Assembly (NCBI GenBank): GCA_026874595.1
Contig: CM049306.1
Location: 106,095,142-106,159,141 of the forward strand
Length of the DNA: 64,000 bases
Reading direction: 5' to 3'
From: Sipunculus nudus
Taxonomy: Eukaryota > Annelida > Sipuncula > Golfingiida > Sipunculidae
Shown piece by piece: positions 1 through 11,223 of the stretch (position 1 is its first letter; each line of letters begins with the position of its first letter). The notes beneath the pieces were generated by a model that saw only the letters and a list, made by a program, of their open reading frames with translations, made no database searches and was not told where the DNA came from. The position numbers and the translations under genes were made by a program.

Positions 1-689
1 TAGAAAGCTGAAGTTACTCTTGCCGCCATTAGTAAGTCTCTTTCAAATTTATGGCAGCAATAGTCTTCTTATACAAAATATTGTTTCAATTATAAATTCT
101 GTAATAATGCACAAAAGGTGGCCTTTGTTAAAGTTTACTTTAATGATTTTTGCCAGAATTATTTGACCTTAAAAATGAAGGGACTGCATCTTTTATTGTT
201 CTAAACGTTTTGATAAAAAGTCTTTTATGTCAGCTTGAAAAAAAGAATTTTAGCAAAAGTCTTTCAGTATGTGTAAACAGATTTACCAACAGGCCAAGAT
301 TGTTTCTGTATCTACAAATAGCTTGGCAGATTGCAAACTGTTTCAGAATTGGAAAGGCCAAAGGTCTGGCAGGGTGTATTTATAGCTTTGGCAGACTGCC
401 CACAGTATCAGATTAAGCAACAGATTAAGAGATAACTCAGTGCAGCCAGATATAGGTCAAAGAGTTCACTCAGTGCAGCCAGGTACAGGTCAAGAGTTCA
501 ATGAGGGTACACTGTGTTAGGCCTGGGTCATAAGGTCAGTTCAGCTCCTATTCCTCAAGGCTGCATGTGATCATCTCATGGGTGTCATGCCCCTCAATGC
601 TGCATGTGATCCCCTCATGGGAGCCATGACCCAATAGGCTGCATGTGGATACCTCGAATGCCTGAATGCCTAGTTTTATCATAAACCAG
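1..689. other. non-coding stretch with short local duplications
   Basis: No convincing gene. Around 436-505 a roughly 42-base phrase (CTCAGTGCAGCCAG followed by AGGTCAAGAGTTCA) occurs twice in tandem. Around 560-650 the phrase GGCTGCATGTG recurs three times, followed by variants of CTCATGGG. These look like small local duplications in repeat-derived DNA. The 88-residue open frame at 150-416 resembles no family I know and is probably chance. Confidence 0.5.
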
Positions 690-1357
690 ACAAGTGGTGC
701 CACCTACCTTTCCATTTTGAGCAAACCTGTGAGCTTATGCGATGATGCGGTGTCGTCCGCCGTGCGTCTGTCATGTGTCGTGCATCGTGAGTTGACTGTA
801 TGTTAACCATAGCTATCTCAAAAACGGCAGAAGCTAGCATCACCATATTTTTTGCAAATAATCAGTCATCTAAAAAACTCTATCGGATTTTTTTTTTTCT
901 AACTGCATTTTCTTAGATTTTATAGGGAAAAAGCTAAAAAAGTGTTTAAAATCTTCTTCTCCAAAACTGTCCAGTCAAATTGTCCAATATTTCACAAAAA
1001 TGATCCCTGGAACAATCTTTTTCAAGTTCAGAGATTTTTGGCCGAGTTACAGGAGATTGAACTTAGTCATCTGTCCAAAAAAGCACACTAAAATTTAAAT
1101 CTCAGAAACGGCTGGAGATATAATCACCAAATTTTATGCCAATGTTTGTCACATATGTCATATCTGAAATTGAGGTATTGGTGGCGCCACCTACATTGAT
1201 GTGTTTTTTACAAGCAAAAATGTAATTTTAAACTCTTCTAGCTTATACACTGATTTATGATGAAACTGTTAAGCTGTTTGGTTTAAAATTTACAAGAATT
1301 ATTCTATGGTAGGGTTCTGCCAGTTTTATAAGAATAGATTGGGTAAATACAGCTATA
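690..1357. repeat. decayed interspersed repeat carrying GGTGGCGCCACC
   Basis: The stretch has GTGGTGCCACC near 694, the phrases CTCAAAAACGGCAGAAGCTAGCATCACCA and CTCAGAAACGGCTGGAGATATAATCACCA about 280 bases apart (810 and 1102), and a perfect GGTGGCGCCACC palindrome at 1180-1191. The spacing and wording match the tandem-unit style of RepB and RepC, so this is probably a diverged array of a related family. No termini can be seen. Confidence 0.45.
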
Positions 1358-3140
1358 AACAAGTGACCCATGGGTCATGACGCTCAGCTGACTGGGAAGA
1401 AATTCGCAAAAAGGAAATTTTATCATCTGAATGGTAGTATATACCCATTCAACTGAAGCATCAAACAGATTAACCAACAGGCCAAGATTGTGTCTGCATT
1501 TATATATATTTCAAAAATAGAGAAAAAATGCATAAACTTAAAAAAAATCCAGGTGGCTCCACCAGTCTTCAGAAACTTATAAAAACACTTAATGGTCAAT
1601 ATACATGCAAAGAATCATGGTGACCTCTGCATTAGTTGTTCAGATACTTCAGCTTTTGTATCAAATTTTCCATTATTCTGAGGGATACTTGGAGTCCTAT
1701 AGCTTGAAGGAAATGGGAAACAGAGACCTAATTTCAGGTTTCCACAGACACTTTTCATAGGCCTTCTTGCATGACAAGAATGAAGATTCTAGGTCCAATT
1801 GTTACTATTTGTACCCTGTTAACAGATAACCACATCTTAAAAGGTCTCAAAAATAGAGAAAAAAAATCGTAAAAAATTGAAAAAAAAAAGAGGTGGCACA
1901 CCCAGTCTGCAGAAACTGATGGAACACCTCATGATCAATATGTATGCGAAAAATCATGACCATCAGTGTTGTAGTTATTGAGATACTGCAGTTTTTGTAT
2001 CAAATTTTTCATTATTCTGGGGGGTATTTTTGAGCCATACAGCTTAAAGGATATGGGTAACAGAGACCTTATTTCAGGTTTCTATGGAGACTTTTCATGG
2101 GTCTCCCTGTGTGTCAAGAATGAAGATTCTAGGTCCAGTTGTTATGATTTGTGCCCGTTAACAGATGTTCATATCTTTAAAGGTCTCAAAAATAGAGAAA
2201 AAATTCGTAAAAAAACCTGAACTAATACAGGTGGTGCCACCAGTCTGCAGAAACTGATAAACACTCCATGAGCAATATCCATGCAAACAATTATGGTGAT
2301 CTCTGCATTAGTTGTTCAGATACTTCAGCTTTTGTATCAAATTTTCCATTATTCTGATCTGTACTTTGGAGTGCCATAGCTCAAAGGATATGGGTAACAG
2401 AGACCTAATTTCAGGTTTCCATAGAGACTTTTCATAGGTCTCTCACTGTGTCAAGAATGAAGATTCTAGGTCTAATCTTTACGATTTGTGCCCTGTTAAC
2501 AGATGTTCACATTTTTAAAGGTCTCAAAAATAGAGGAAACAATTCGTAAAGAATCGAAAAATACAGGTGGCACCACCAGTCTGCAGAAACTGATGGAACA
2601 TCTCATGATCAATATGTATGCCAAAAATCATGACCATCAGTGATGTAGTTAATGAGATATTGAAGTTTTTGTATGAAATTGTTGACTATTCTGGGGGGTA
2701 CTTTGGGGCTCCAGAGCTCGAAGGATATGGGTAACAGAGACCTAATTTCTGGTTTCCATGGAGACTTTTCATAGGTCTCTCAATGTGTAAAGGATGAAGA
2801 TTCTAGGTCCAGTCTTTACAATTTGTGCCTTGTTAACAGATGTTCACATTTTTAAAGGTCTCAAAAATAGAGAAAAAAAATCGTAAAAAATCGAAAAATA
2901 TAGGTGGCGCCACCAGTCTGCAGGAACTGATGGAACATCACATGATTAATATGTATGCCAAAAATCATGACCATCAGTGATGTAGTTAATGAGATAATGA
3001 AGTTTTTGTATGTAATTTTTTAACTGTTCTGGGGGGTACTTTGGGGCCCCATAGCTCGAAGGATATGGGTAACAGAGACCTCATTTCTGGTTTCCGAGGA
3101 GATTTTTCATGGACCTCTCAGAATATCAAAAGGTCTAGAC
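1358..3140 (-). repeat. RepA-family element with a five-unit 338-bp tandem array
   Basis: Read on the minus strand, the 3' end lies at 1358-1395: CAGCTGAGCG, then the hairpin TGACCCATGGGTCA, then CTTGTT. This is the same terminus as the 38.0-38.6 kb copy. The body is a tandem array. GGTCTCAAAAATAGAG recurs at 1843, 2182, 2520 and 2857, with a degenerate earlier unit near 1505, so the unit is 337-339 bp. Each unit holds a GGTGGCGCCACC-type palindrome (perfect at 2903-2914). The 5' hairpin is missing; on its right the array runs into a RepB element. No coding potential. Confidence 0.7.
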
Positions 3141-3215
3141 ACAATGTCTAGATGCAGAATTCCCAGATTATTGGAACTATATCTTTCAACTGATGAAAAA
3201 ACTTGGTTTGCATTT

Positions 3216-4009
3216 TAAGCGAATCGGGTTTATCATCAGGCACATGTGAACTGCTGCGCCCTCATTTTTGGTTGACCTCTGACCTTTTCTCGCTGCCCAG
3301 CGTCCATTTGTGCATCTGTTTCTACACATAAACCCACATATCTCGGGAACCGTTTGGCCGATCAGACTAAAAATTTTGCACAAATGTAGCCCTTCAATAG
3401 CTTTATAACATACACTAAAATGGTGGTGCCACCTGCAACCGTTTTTGCACAGCATCCATCTGTTCATCTGCCTTGGGATAAAATCACTCATATCTCAGCA
3501 GTGGTTTGACTTTTCCACCTGAAATTTAGCAGGTTTATACATCCTGGACAGCTTTCTCGATTTTATGACAGGTGGCGCCACTTACATTCACGTTTACTCT
3601 GCAGACATCTAAGCTCATATCTCGGGAACCGTTTGACCGATTGGGCCAAGATTTTGCATGTGTTTAGATCTCACATAGCTCTTCATCATAGGCAAAACTG
3701 TTGGCGCCACCTGCAACCACTTATGCACAGCGTCCATCTGTTCATCTGCCTTGGGATAAAATCACTCATATCTCAGCAGTGGTTTGACTTATCCACCTGA
3801 AATCTTGCAGGTTTATACATCCTGGACAATTTTCTCGATTTTATGACAGGTGGCACCACCTACATTCACGTTTATTCTGCAGACATCCATGCTAATATGC
3901 AACACACCTCACTCTATTCCCCTTGCCACTTAATCCATGCCTCACTTCACCCGTCCCACTCTGATTTCTGCGGATACACATAGTCGCATGTCGACTACCC
4001 ATATTCTAG
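3216..4009 (+). mobile_element. RepB, 5'-incomplete Helitron-like element, 3' end intact
   Basis: The sequence matches the reverse complement of the complete RepB copy at 39.7-41.5 kb. Shared phrases include CACATGTGAACTGCTGCGCC, ATCTCGGGAACCGTTTG and alternating GGTGGCGCCACC boxes. The 3' end reads GCGGATAC, then the hairpin TAGTCG-catg-TCGACTA at 3981-3997, then eight bases, then CTAG at 4006-4009 followed by T. A hairpin shortly before CTAG with a T flank is the classical Helitron 3' signature. The left end differs from the full copy and appears truncated. Confidence 0.6.
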
Positions 4010-4019
4010 TTTTAAAATG

Positions 4020-4460
4020 TCCTTGTCTGAAACTTGCAGGTCTGAAAAGTCCATTTTGCTGAAATCAAAATGACTAAGGTAGATATGCAGAACTTAAAAG
4101 GATCAATATCAAATCTTAAAAAATAAACCTCCATTCATACTCCCAAACTTTGCACAGGTTCGCATTAGGCCTGTAGGCCTTGTTTTAGTATAAATTAATG
4201 CCCTTTTCTCAGGAGTTATTTGCATTTTTTGGCATGAAATTGTGCATATAAATAGATTACTCCATTTTGTACCCAAGACTGGTGGTGCCATCTGTAATCA
4301 TTTACCCGTGGCGTCCATCCGTACATGTGCTTTTGGTGAAAATTGCTCATATCTCAGGAGTGAGTCAAGGTATTGGTCTAAAATTTGGCATGTTTTCATC
4401 TTGGAAGGTTGTCACATAAACCAGACAGGTGGCGGGAGGTGTTTTCGATGAAAAATTTAA
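4020..4460. repeat. RepC-type array fragment
   Basis: The phrases CTGGTGGTGCCATCTGTAATCATTT, GTCCATCCGTACATGTGC, GGTGAAAATTGCTCATATCTCAGGAGTG and ACCAGACAGGTGGCG closely match the units at 56.2-57.1 kb. About one and a half units are present, with no visible termini. Open frames here are by-products of the repeat. Confidence 0.6.
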
Positions 4461-4477
4461 TGCCCTTTCCTCATAGT

Positions 4478-4900
4478 TTAGTTGTCTACTTGTTGTGGTA
4501 GAGGCCACCTTGGACACCATCGAAGGTATGACATAAATACCGTGTGACCTTCCGTTACACTGCTGACTAGAGGCATACTAAGTCTCTTTAAAGTAAGCAG
4601 AATTGCCAGACCCTGGAAAACCTGTAATTGCGAGAAGTTTTGTATAGCCTTTTGCTGGTGGAGGACAGATGACATTATGTGTTCCCGTCCATCTCTCCAG
4701 GACCTTGTCCGATCTGTGAGGAGTGCGGATCCATCTGCATTGAGGAGAACAGAGGAGTGGAAGGGCTTTGGGCCATTAAAGGCATTCACAGCTTCATAAC
4801 AGAGCACGGAGTCTTTCTTTGCCAAAGAGCTGGGGGTTTCGTTTGCCTTGTTGCTGCCTAAATCGCTCTGCATCTTGCGTAGATTGGACTAGCCTCGCCT
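4478..4900 (-). pseudogene. decayed non-LTR retrotransposon ORF2 fragment (endonuclease-to-RT linker)
   Basis: A minus-strand open frame of 131 residues contains the order typical of the linker between the endonuclease and reverse transcriptase of LINE elements: MQSDLGSNKANE, a FNGP motif, SSVLLNADGSALLTDR, then WRDGREHIMSSVLH. In related elements this reads roughly 'LREMQ..W...KA', 'VYGP', 'LLSADGTTLLTD', 'WAEHFSSVLN'. The match is by recall of family style, not by search. The RT domain itself does not follow, so only a fragment remains. The exact clade (CR1, Jockey or RTE-like) cannot be decided. Confidence 0.55.
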
Positions 4901-5498
4901 GCGCATGGTGCTGAGGGCTGCCCCCTTTGCAACAAAGCAGGGGTTGTGCCAGCAAACGTAGTGAGCCTCAAAGAGACGGATACTCTGCAGTTATCCCATA
5001 AAGAAGGAGCTCCTAATAAGGCCAATAGGAAACTTGTCTGCCATTATCATCGAATAGATCTTGTTTTTAGCTACGCTACCCCCATATGCCTACACTTTGA
5101 ATGGACCAAACACTTGAAGACAGACAAGATTCTTTCCAAAAGAGATTACCTAGCGGTAGCATGTCCGGCTTACTGTGCATACCACTGGAGAAACCACTAG
5201 CTGTTTCTGCTTCAGTTCATGCTGATCAACAAGCTGTCCACTATGTTTCTTGCAAACTATATTTATCCTTGGACATTGTTATTTCAGGGGAATAGCCGAG
5301 AGGGCCCGCAGAGGGTCATGTCCCCCCCCCCCCCGCCCATTTGTTTCTATTTGGATTTTGACCCCTATTATCACAATATAATCCAGCAGACATGGGCAAA
5401 AATATTTTATCTGGATGTCTGACATGATCCATATATTTTTTATCGACAATTTTACCTTTTATTAGGTTTGGTCTTTCAATTATGATATCTTAATTTTT
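4901..5498. other. no gene seen; possible LINE upstream remnant and a poly-C run
   Basis: The part next to the LINE fragment (4900-5280) may be its decayed endonuclease side on the minus strand, but the frames are broken and no motif can be named. A run of about 14 C lies at 5322-5335. Confidence 0.4.
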
Positions 5499-6095
5499 AG
5501 CTCAGCTGACTATAAGTCATCTGAGCTATAGTCGTGGTCCTTTGTCCGTCGTCCGTCCGTTAACAGGGCACGTTTTAAAACTGTTGGACCTCAGATTCCA
5601 AAATTTTGCATACCATTAGAAGTCCCCAAAATCTCCTACCATACCGAAAATTGGGTCATTAGGATTTCGTTCCTTCGAGATATTAAGCGAAAACCTCCGT
5701 TTTCCATGAAAAGCCATTGTTATTTTCAAGGCTGCCTAATATCAAAACCACTGATCTGTTTTTGATCATATTTAGCATTTATATTCTTCCATACATTTTC
5801 TATGAATATACAAAAAAAATAGGTCAGTGTTAGGTCTTATTTTGAAGTTATGGGCCAAAATAAAATGCAGTTTTTAAAAAATCAGGAAATATATTTACTA
5901 ACCAAACATGAGAATTCCTTAAGCTAGAGACTTTTTTTTCAGGAATGTAACTTTATTTAATCAAGATTCATTTGTTTATCCAAAATTAGATCTGAATTTT
6001 GCAAATTTTTCAAGTTATTAGCATAAATAAAAAATCAATACCTTAAATTTTGTCCAACTTTGGCAATGGCACGTTTTTTCCCTGTAAGCACTGTT

Positions 6096-6290
6096 GTTTT
6101 ATTACGTAAACATAATTGTGAGCTGTTTCTGTATTAATGAGAATTTTTCTCTGTTAAAGTTTATACGCCAGAGTAAGCCAACCGAAAATTTTCCCTTATT
6201 GGGCCTATTATCGCCCATAACGCCTCGTTCCCATGTATCTAGGTCACACTTCCGTTTCCTGTAATCACATTTTTCTTCTGGCGTCAGCCA
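6096..6290 (+). repeat. DIRS left inverted terminal repeat
   Basis: The stretch contains GTGAGCTG, TATTAATGAGAA, CTCTGTTAAAGTTTATACGC, GGGCCTATTATCGCCCAT and CTAGGTCACACTTCCG. The reverse complement of this series occurs, with few changes, at 11024-11223. Confidence 0.9.
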
Positions 6291-6395
6291 TGATGGACGT
6301 GTGATCATGCTCTGCGCGATTCGTCCACTGTTTTGGTTTGTACAGTCGGGTTTGCCAACTGAACTGTAAGTTGTGTTTCTTTTTCCCTTCCCGCC

Positions 6396-8160
6396 ATGGA
6401 GAACCCCACTTATTGTGCTTCTTGTGGTTCCTCAATCCCTACTTGGGATTCTCACCCCACTTGTTTCACCTGCCGTTCGCACAATGACTCCTGCCGGGGT
6501 CTGGCGGATCCCTGTTTCTACTGTCAGACATGGTCTTCTGACAAATGGGCCTTGTTTCACGATTGGTCCCATTCCCCGGTTGTTGGGGGTTCCCCTTCCA
6601 TGGCAGTGTTACGCTCCCCATCCATTACCACCGATGGCATTACCTCCCCGGTCATTACTTCCCATACCCGTAAGCGGAAGTCTTCCCCGGTTCCCGCGGC
6701 TCCCCGTGCCGAAGGCCCATCTGCCCGTCCCGAGTCCGTTCGTCCAGCGGCCTCCCCTGTTCCCCCGGTGCTTTCCCCGAGGCCGTTGTCTTCACCCACA
6801 GCCCCTCGCCGGCTTCCTTCCTTATCCCAAGAGACGACCGGGGCCGTCCCGCTGGTTCGCCCGGGCCTTACTGGTGTGGCGGTAGGTATTTCTGGCCCTC
6901 CTGCATCCCATTCTTTTCAGCATCCCTCGCTTCCGGTGACTCCGGCTGCTCCAGTGGTCCATTCGACTCTTTCTTTCAGTCTCCATCTGCTGTGCCGTCT
7001 GCGGCTCCAGTTCCTGTGACTTCACGGGTGATTCCTGCTGATGACTGACCCTCGGCTTCTTTTTTTCAGCCTCCGGTTGTACTGGCTCAACGGGTTTCCC
7101 TGGATCCCCCTTTCCTGGGTTTTCCTGTGTCCCTGCCCTCTCACACTGCCGATCCCGCCCTGGCACAAGATCAGTGGTCAGAGATCACGCTGCAATGCCA
7201 GGCTTGGCGTACGCGCAAATCTGTGCTGCTGGACCTTGTTGCTACCTCCACCCAAGAGGCCCAACCTGATGGTCCGAAGTTCCGTCTTTAACAGCCACGG
7301 ACTTCCATGGCGTCGGCGGCCAGTTCTTATTTGAATCCGGCCGCCCTTCAATCGCCTTCCTCCACACCCGCCGTGTTTATGGAGTTCACCAATCACACGG
7401 TTGATCTGTTACGTGAGCACCACGCTGTTGTCTCGGGGTCATGATCTACCAATACTGGGGCCCCGCTCCCGCTAGGATCTGATAAGCTGTGGTCCCCCGG
7501 TACCCTGTGGAATTCCCGGGGGTACCGCGCTACCTGCTTTGATCGTCTGATCCCCTTTCCCAATCATCCGGCTATTCCATCGGCGCCTATGTGTCTTGAG
7601 TCCGGTCTTGAACAGCCGTTCGCGGACAGTAAATTCTTGTTTTCATCCTCAGCCCCGATCTCCGATCGTCAACTGTCAGATTTGGAGGTGCTCGGCCGGC
7701 AGGCGGCCGGGTTGGTAAACGACTTGCAGGCCATTACTAGCCTGCTCACCGTCTCTTCTGACTCGCCCACGCTGAATGACAAACCTGTGCTGAGCTGCAA
7801 CAGGTTGTCTGGCGGCTTAGTGAAAATTGTATTTTGTTGCGCCGCTCGGCTTTCCTTCATTCTTTAAGGCACTTGAAACCGGAACTTACCCAAGCGGAGT
7901 TGACTGAGCTTTACTCTCAGCCTTTTACTGGCTCCCTTCTGTTTGGCGGCCATCTGCAGCCCCTTTTTGACCGCGCCTTGGAGCGCTCCGATCGTCTTGC
8001 GCCACGGCCGTCCTTCCGCATCCCGCGGTCTCGCCCTACTGGTGCGGCTCCCTCTTCAGCTCATCGCGCCCCAGCTCAGTCTTCCCGTTCTACTGGCAGT
8101 ACCAGCCATTCCCAGCCATTTTGTGGTCGTTCCTCCAAACGGGGTTCGACCAAGAAATGA
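6396..8160 (+). pseudogene. DIRS Gag-like ORF1, frameshifted
   Basis: The start at 6396 gives MENPTYCASCGSS. Three CxxC pairs follow at about residues 7-10, 23-26 and 40-43, an N-terminal arrangement seen in DIRS Gag proteins, and then a Ser/Pro-rich stretch. The first frame ends at 7019. Gag-like sequence resumes in other frames (for example 7589-7867 and 7834-8160) and ends with a basic, Ser-rich tail at 8160. The ORF has therefore suffered several frameshifts. RNA packaging is the expected family role. Confidence 0.65.
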
Positions 8161-9618
8161 CTTGTTTGATCCAGTTTGTGCTCGTCTCAGTGCCCATTTT
8201 CCCGCTTGGGCGGGCATCACGTCACATCGGTCAGTTCTCAGCACCATAAAATTCAGTTTCCGTCTTACATTTTTGCATGCTCCTCCCGTCACCCTGCACC
8301 TGTTCTACACTCCGCCTCTGTCTGATCCTGTCAAACGGCTCGCTTTTGAGGAAGCGATTCAATCTATGCTCGACAAGAGGGCGATATTCCAGGCTTCCCC
8401 GTCAACCATGGGGTTTTACTCTCGCCTATTTCTAGTTCCCAAGCCGCACGGAGTTGGCGCCCCATCATAGATCTAAAGCACCTTAATTCGTTCATCGCCT
8501 GGCCGCCATTTCGGATGTTCAATATTCATGCGGTTCTCCGCATTGTCCGTCCAAAGGGATTGGGCCTTCAAAATAGACCTTACGGATGCCTATTTTCACG
8601 TCCCAATCCATCCATCGTCTCAACCGTTTCTTCGGTTCGCCTATCAGAACCGCGTTTATCAATTCTGGGCCCTCCCGTTTGGGATCAATGTGGCCTCCTG
8701 GATTTTTACCATGCTCCTTCACACGGTCACGCATTACCTCCGCTCACAGGGCATTTCTGTGCTCCCTAATCTGGACGATTGGCTTGTCCATGCGGCCGAT
8801 CGCTCTCTCTTACTGACTCATCACTCCTGGGTTCTCGATTTACTCCAGAACCTTGGCTTTGTTGTCAATGTGGAGAAATCCCTTCTCACTCCCACCCAGT
8901 CCCTGCAGTTTCTGGGTGTCATGCTTGATTTTGCGTCCAGCACTGCGTCTCTCCCGTGCGATTTTGCTATCAAACTCCGCCAGCAGATTCATTCCTTTCT
9001 GGCATCATGCGGTGTCAATTCTCGGACCCCGGCTTCTCTACACGGCGCTCTCAACTGGGCCACCACTTTTATCCCGTTCAGTCGCCTATACCTCCTTCCG
9101 GTTCAGTCTCACCTGCGCCGTCACGGCCTTCTCCGTTTAACCGTCCTACGGTCCTCCCGTTTCAGCTCACGTGGCAGTCTCTTCGTCCCTGGCTGGACCT
9201 TCCCTTTCTCCTGCAGGGAGTTCCTTTTTCTCAGGAGATCGATTGTACCGTGTGTACAAACGCGTCTCTCCTAGGTTGGGGTGCCCATATGGCCAATCTT
9301 CGCGCCTCGGGGGTCTGGTCCCCGTCGGAACGTCTCCTGCATATCAATGTCCTAGAACTTTGAGCCGTCCGTCACGTGATCTCCCGCTGGTCCCACCGCT
9401 TGCTCGGCCGTCACATTCTCGTCCGGACCAACAACAACACGGTCGTGGCATATATCAACAGGCAGGGCGGTATTAGGTCTCCCTCACTGATGCAGGAGAC
9501 CTACCTCTTGTTCGATCTGTGGCTCTCTCTCCGGGCCTCGATTCGTGCGACTCGGGTGTGTCGAACATTCTTGCCGGCGCCCTTTCCCGTCGCCCTGCGT
9601 CTCCTCCTCCGCTGGTGA
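8161..9618 (+). pseudogene. DIRS reverse transcriptase / RNase H region, frameshifted
   Basis: The RT N-terminal part (to 8470) ends in GFYSRLFLVPK. The frame then shifts by one base and WRPIIDLKHLNSF follows from about 8468. It shifts again near 8550 into the frame starting at 8528, which has the palm motif KIDLTDAYFHVPIHP (about residues 15-29) and the catalytic LDDWL box (82-86), where DIRS elements carry LDD rather than YxDD. After another shift near 9250, RNase H-like sequence appears (NASLLGWGAHM, HINVLEL, then VRTNNNTVVAYINRQGG), interrupted by a TGA at 9361. The domain order fits DIRS ORF2. This copy cannot encode a full-length enzyme. Confidence 0.85.
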
Positions 9619-10813
9619 TCCTTCCTTTCCCAGTCGTTCGGAGTCTTTTCACTCATCTTGGGCGTCCGGAATTCAATCTGTTCGATTTTCTGTCCCCCCC
9701 AGTTCTCGAGCCTACTGCGACGCGTCTACGTCACCCTCGCCAGCGTCTCCCCGACACCCCGATGTCCGATGTCTGTTCTTCGGACCGCATTTATGACTCC
9801 CGGTGGCGTATCTTCACCAGTTGGGCGTCTGCCCACGGAATCTCTCCTTTAGCTCCGTTGCTTGCGGCGGTTTTGGATTTTTTCATGTTTTTACTGCAGG
9901 ATACACATTTATCCTAACCGTCTCTGCCTGGCTATCGTGCTGCCCTGCTGTCCGTGTCCTTCATCATCCGTTGGCTGACGGATTTTCTCACGGGGGTACA
10001 TGCCCGCGCGTCTCGTCCTTGCTATGTGGCGCCTTCCTGGTGACTGGACGTTGTCTTACATCACCTGCGAGAAACCCCTTATAAGCCTCTGTGTTCAGCA
10101 CACCTTCTGCATTTGTCTCGGAAAACGGTTTTCCTCCTTGCTCTTGCGTCTGCTGGTCGCCTCTTTGAGCTTCATGCCCTCGTGGCTGATTCAAAATTCT
10201 CCAAATTGCGGCCGACGGTTCGTCGGCCACCCTTCATTTTCCTCCAGACTTTCATAGAAAGAAACAAAATTTCGATGATCCTCCGTCAGCTTGGCACGTT
10301 CCGGCCCTCCCTAACGGTCGGTACTGTTACGGGGCTACAAATTGCCCAGTTTGTGCTTTACGTTACTATCTTAAAGCTACTCATTCTTTACCGGGGGGGG
10401 GGGGGGAGGGCAAGAAGTTGTTTATTTCAACGAAAGTCACCACTTCAAACAAAGAAATTAGCCGTATCACCATTAGTGCGTGGCTAAAAGCTACTATTGT
10501 CGCCGCCTATGAGTCGGCTTCTCCATCAACCTTAGAGCAGCTTCACATCAAGGCTCATGACATTCGAGCCCTTTCTACATCGTTGGGCTATTTCTCGGGG
10601 ATTTCCCCAAATCAACTGGTCAAGAAAGGCTATTGGAAGTCACCTTCTACCTTCACCCGCTTTTATCTCAAGGATGTTCAATTACAAGCTTCGAGCCTTT
10701 ATTCCTTGGGCCCTGTGATTGCGGCGGATGAGGTACTACAGTTTTCCAGGCCGTCCTCGCCTTCTACGTCTGTTCCGGCGGCGACGTCTTCGTCTGCTCC
10801 ATCCCACCATTGA
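9619..10813 (+). pseudogene. DIRS tyrosine recombinase, frameshifted at a G run
   Basis: The N-terminal helical part (RWRIFTSWASAHG, about 9800-9840) precedes the box-I arginine region LASAGRLFELHAL (frame 10113-10487, Arg about residue 16). The C-terminal catalytic part lies in another frame (10418-10813): HDIR (His47, Arg50) and the nucleophile region STFTRFYLKD (Tyr83). The two frames meet at a run of 14 G at 10393-10406, where one or more bases were probably gained or lost. The family integrates circular DNA by recombination. The stop at 10811-10813 lies about 60 bases before the internal complementary region. Confidence 0.85.
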
Positions 10814-10871
10814 TGTTCTCATCATTCCGTCGTTCCAGGTAGGTGTCCCCTCCCCAAGGTTTATCTGTTAT

Positions 10872-10985
10872 ATTCTCATTAATACAGAAACAGCTCACAA
10901 TTATGTTAACGTAATAAAACCCCCCCATTCCCTCCCTGTGAATTGTGGTTTTCTTAGTAAACTGTTGTGAGCTTTTCTGTATTAC
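10872..10985 (+). repeat. DIRS internal complementary region
   Basis: The left half is the reverse complement of the element's outer left end (ACAGCTCACAATTATGT, then ACGTAATAAAAC). The right half is the reverse complement of the outer right end (AGTAAACTGTTGTGAGC). The two halves are joined by a C-rich linker. Such a region is the template used to complete the ends of DIRS circles and is diagnostic of this class. Confidence 0.9.
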
Positions 10986-11023
10986 AAACAACGCTCCCTC
11001 CCAGTCCACTTCCTTCCGCCTTC

Positions 11024-11223
11024 GAAAAGTGTGATTACAGGAAACGGAAGTGTGACCTAGATACACGGGAACGAGGCGGGATGGGCGATAATAGGCCCAA
11101 TAAGGGAAAATTTTCGGATGGCTTACTCTGGCGTATAAACTTTAACAGAGAAAATTCTCATTAATACAGAAAAGCTCACAACAGTTTACTAACAAAACCA
11201 CCATTCACAGCGAGGGAATAGGG
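11024..11223 (-). repeat. DIRS right inverted terminal repeat
   Basis: It begins GAAAAGTGTGATTACAGG and continues through CGATAATAGGCCCAATAAGG and AACTTTAACAGAGAAAA, the complement of the left repeat. The last 45 bases (AACAAAACCACCATTCAC and on) match the complement of the internal region rather than the left end, as expected for DIRS. Confidence 0.9.

Larger units (their letters stand above)
6095..11223 (+). mobile_element. DIRS-type tyrosine-recombinase retrotransposon, degenerate
   Basis: About 5.13 kb. It shows the DIRS hallmarks: inverted terminal repeats (6096-6290 and 11024-11223), an internal complementary region at 10872-10985 that joins the complements of both outer ends, a Gag-like ORF with CxxC motifs, an RT with DIRS-style motifs, RNase H, and a 3' tyrosine recombinase instead of an integrase. 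Several frameshifts and at least one in-frame stop show that this copy is inactive. Its GC-rich coding region contrasts with the AT-rich surroundings. It sits inside a RepA element. No clear target duplication is seen, as is usual for recombinase-driven insertion. Confidence 0.9.

Noticed and set aside
6557-7396. Minus-strand frames within the DIRS Gag region
   Set aside because: They are shadows of a GC-rich coding region. The plus-strand CxxC-bearing frame explains the sequence.
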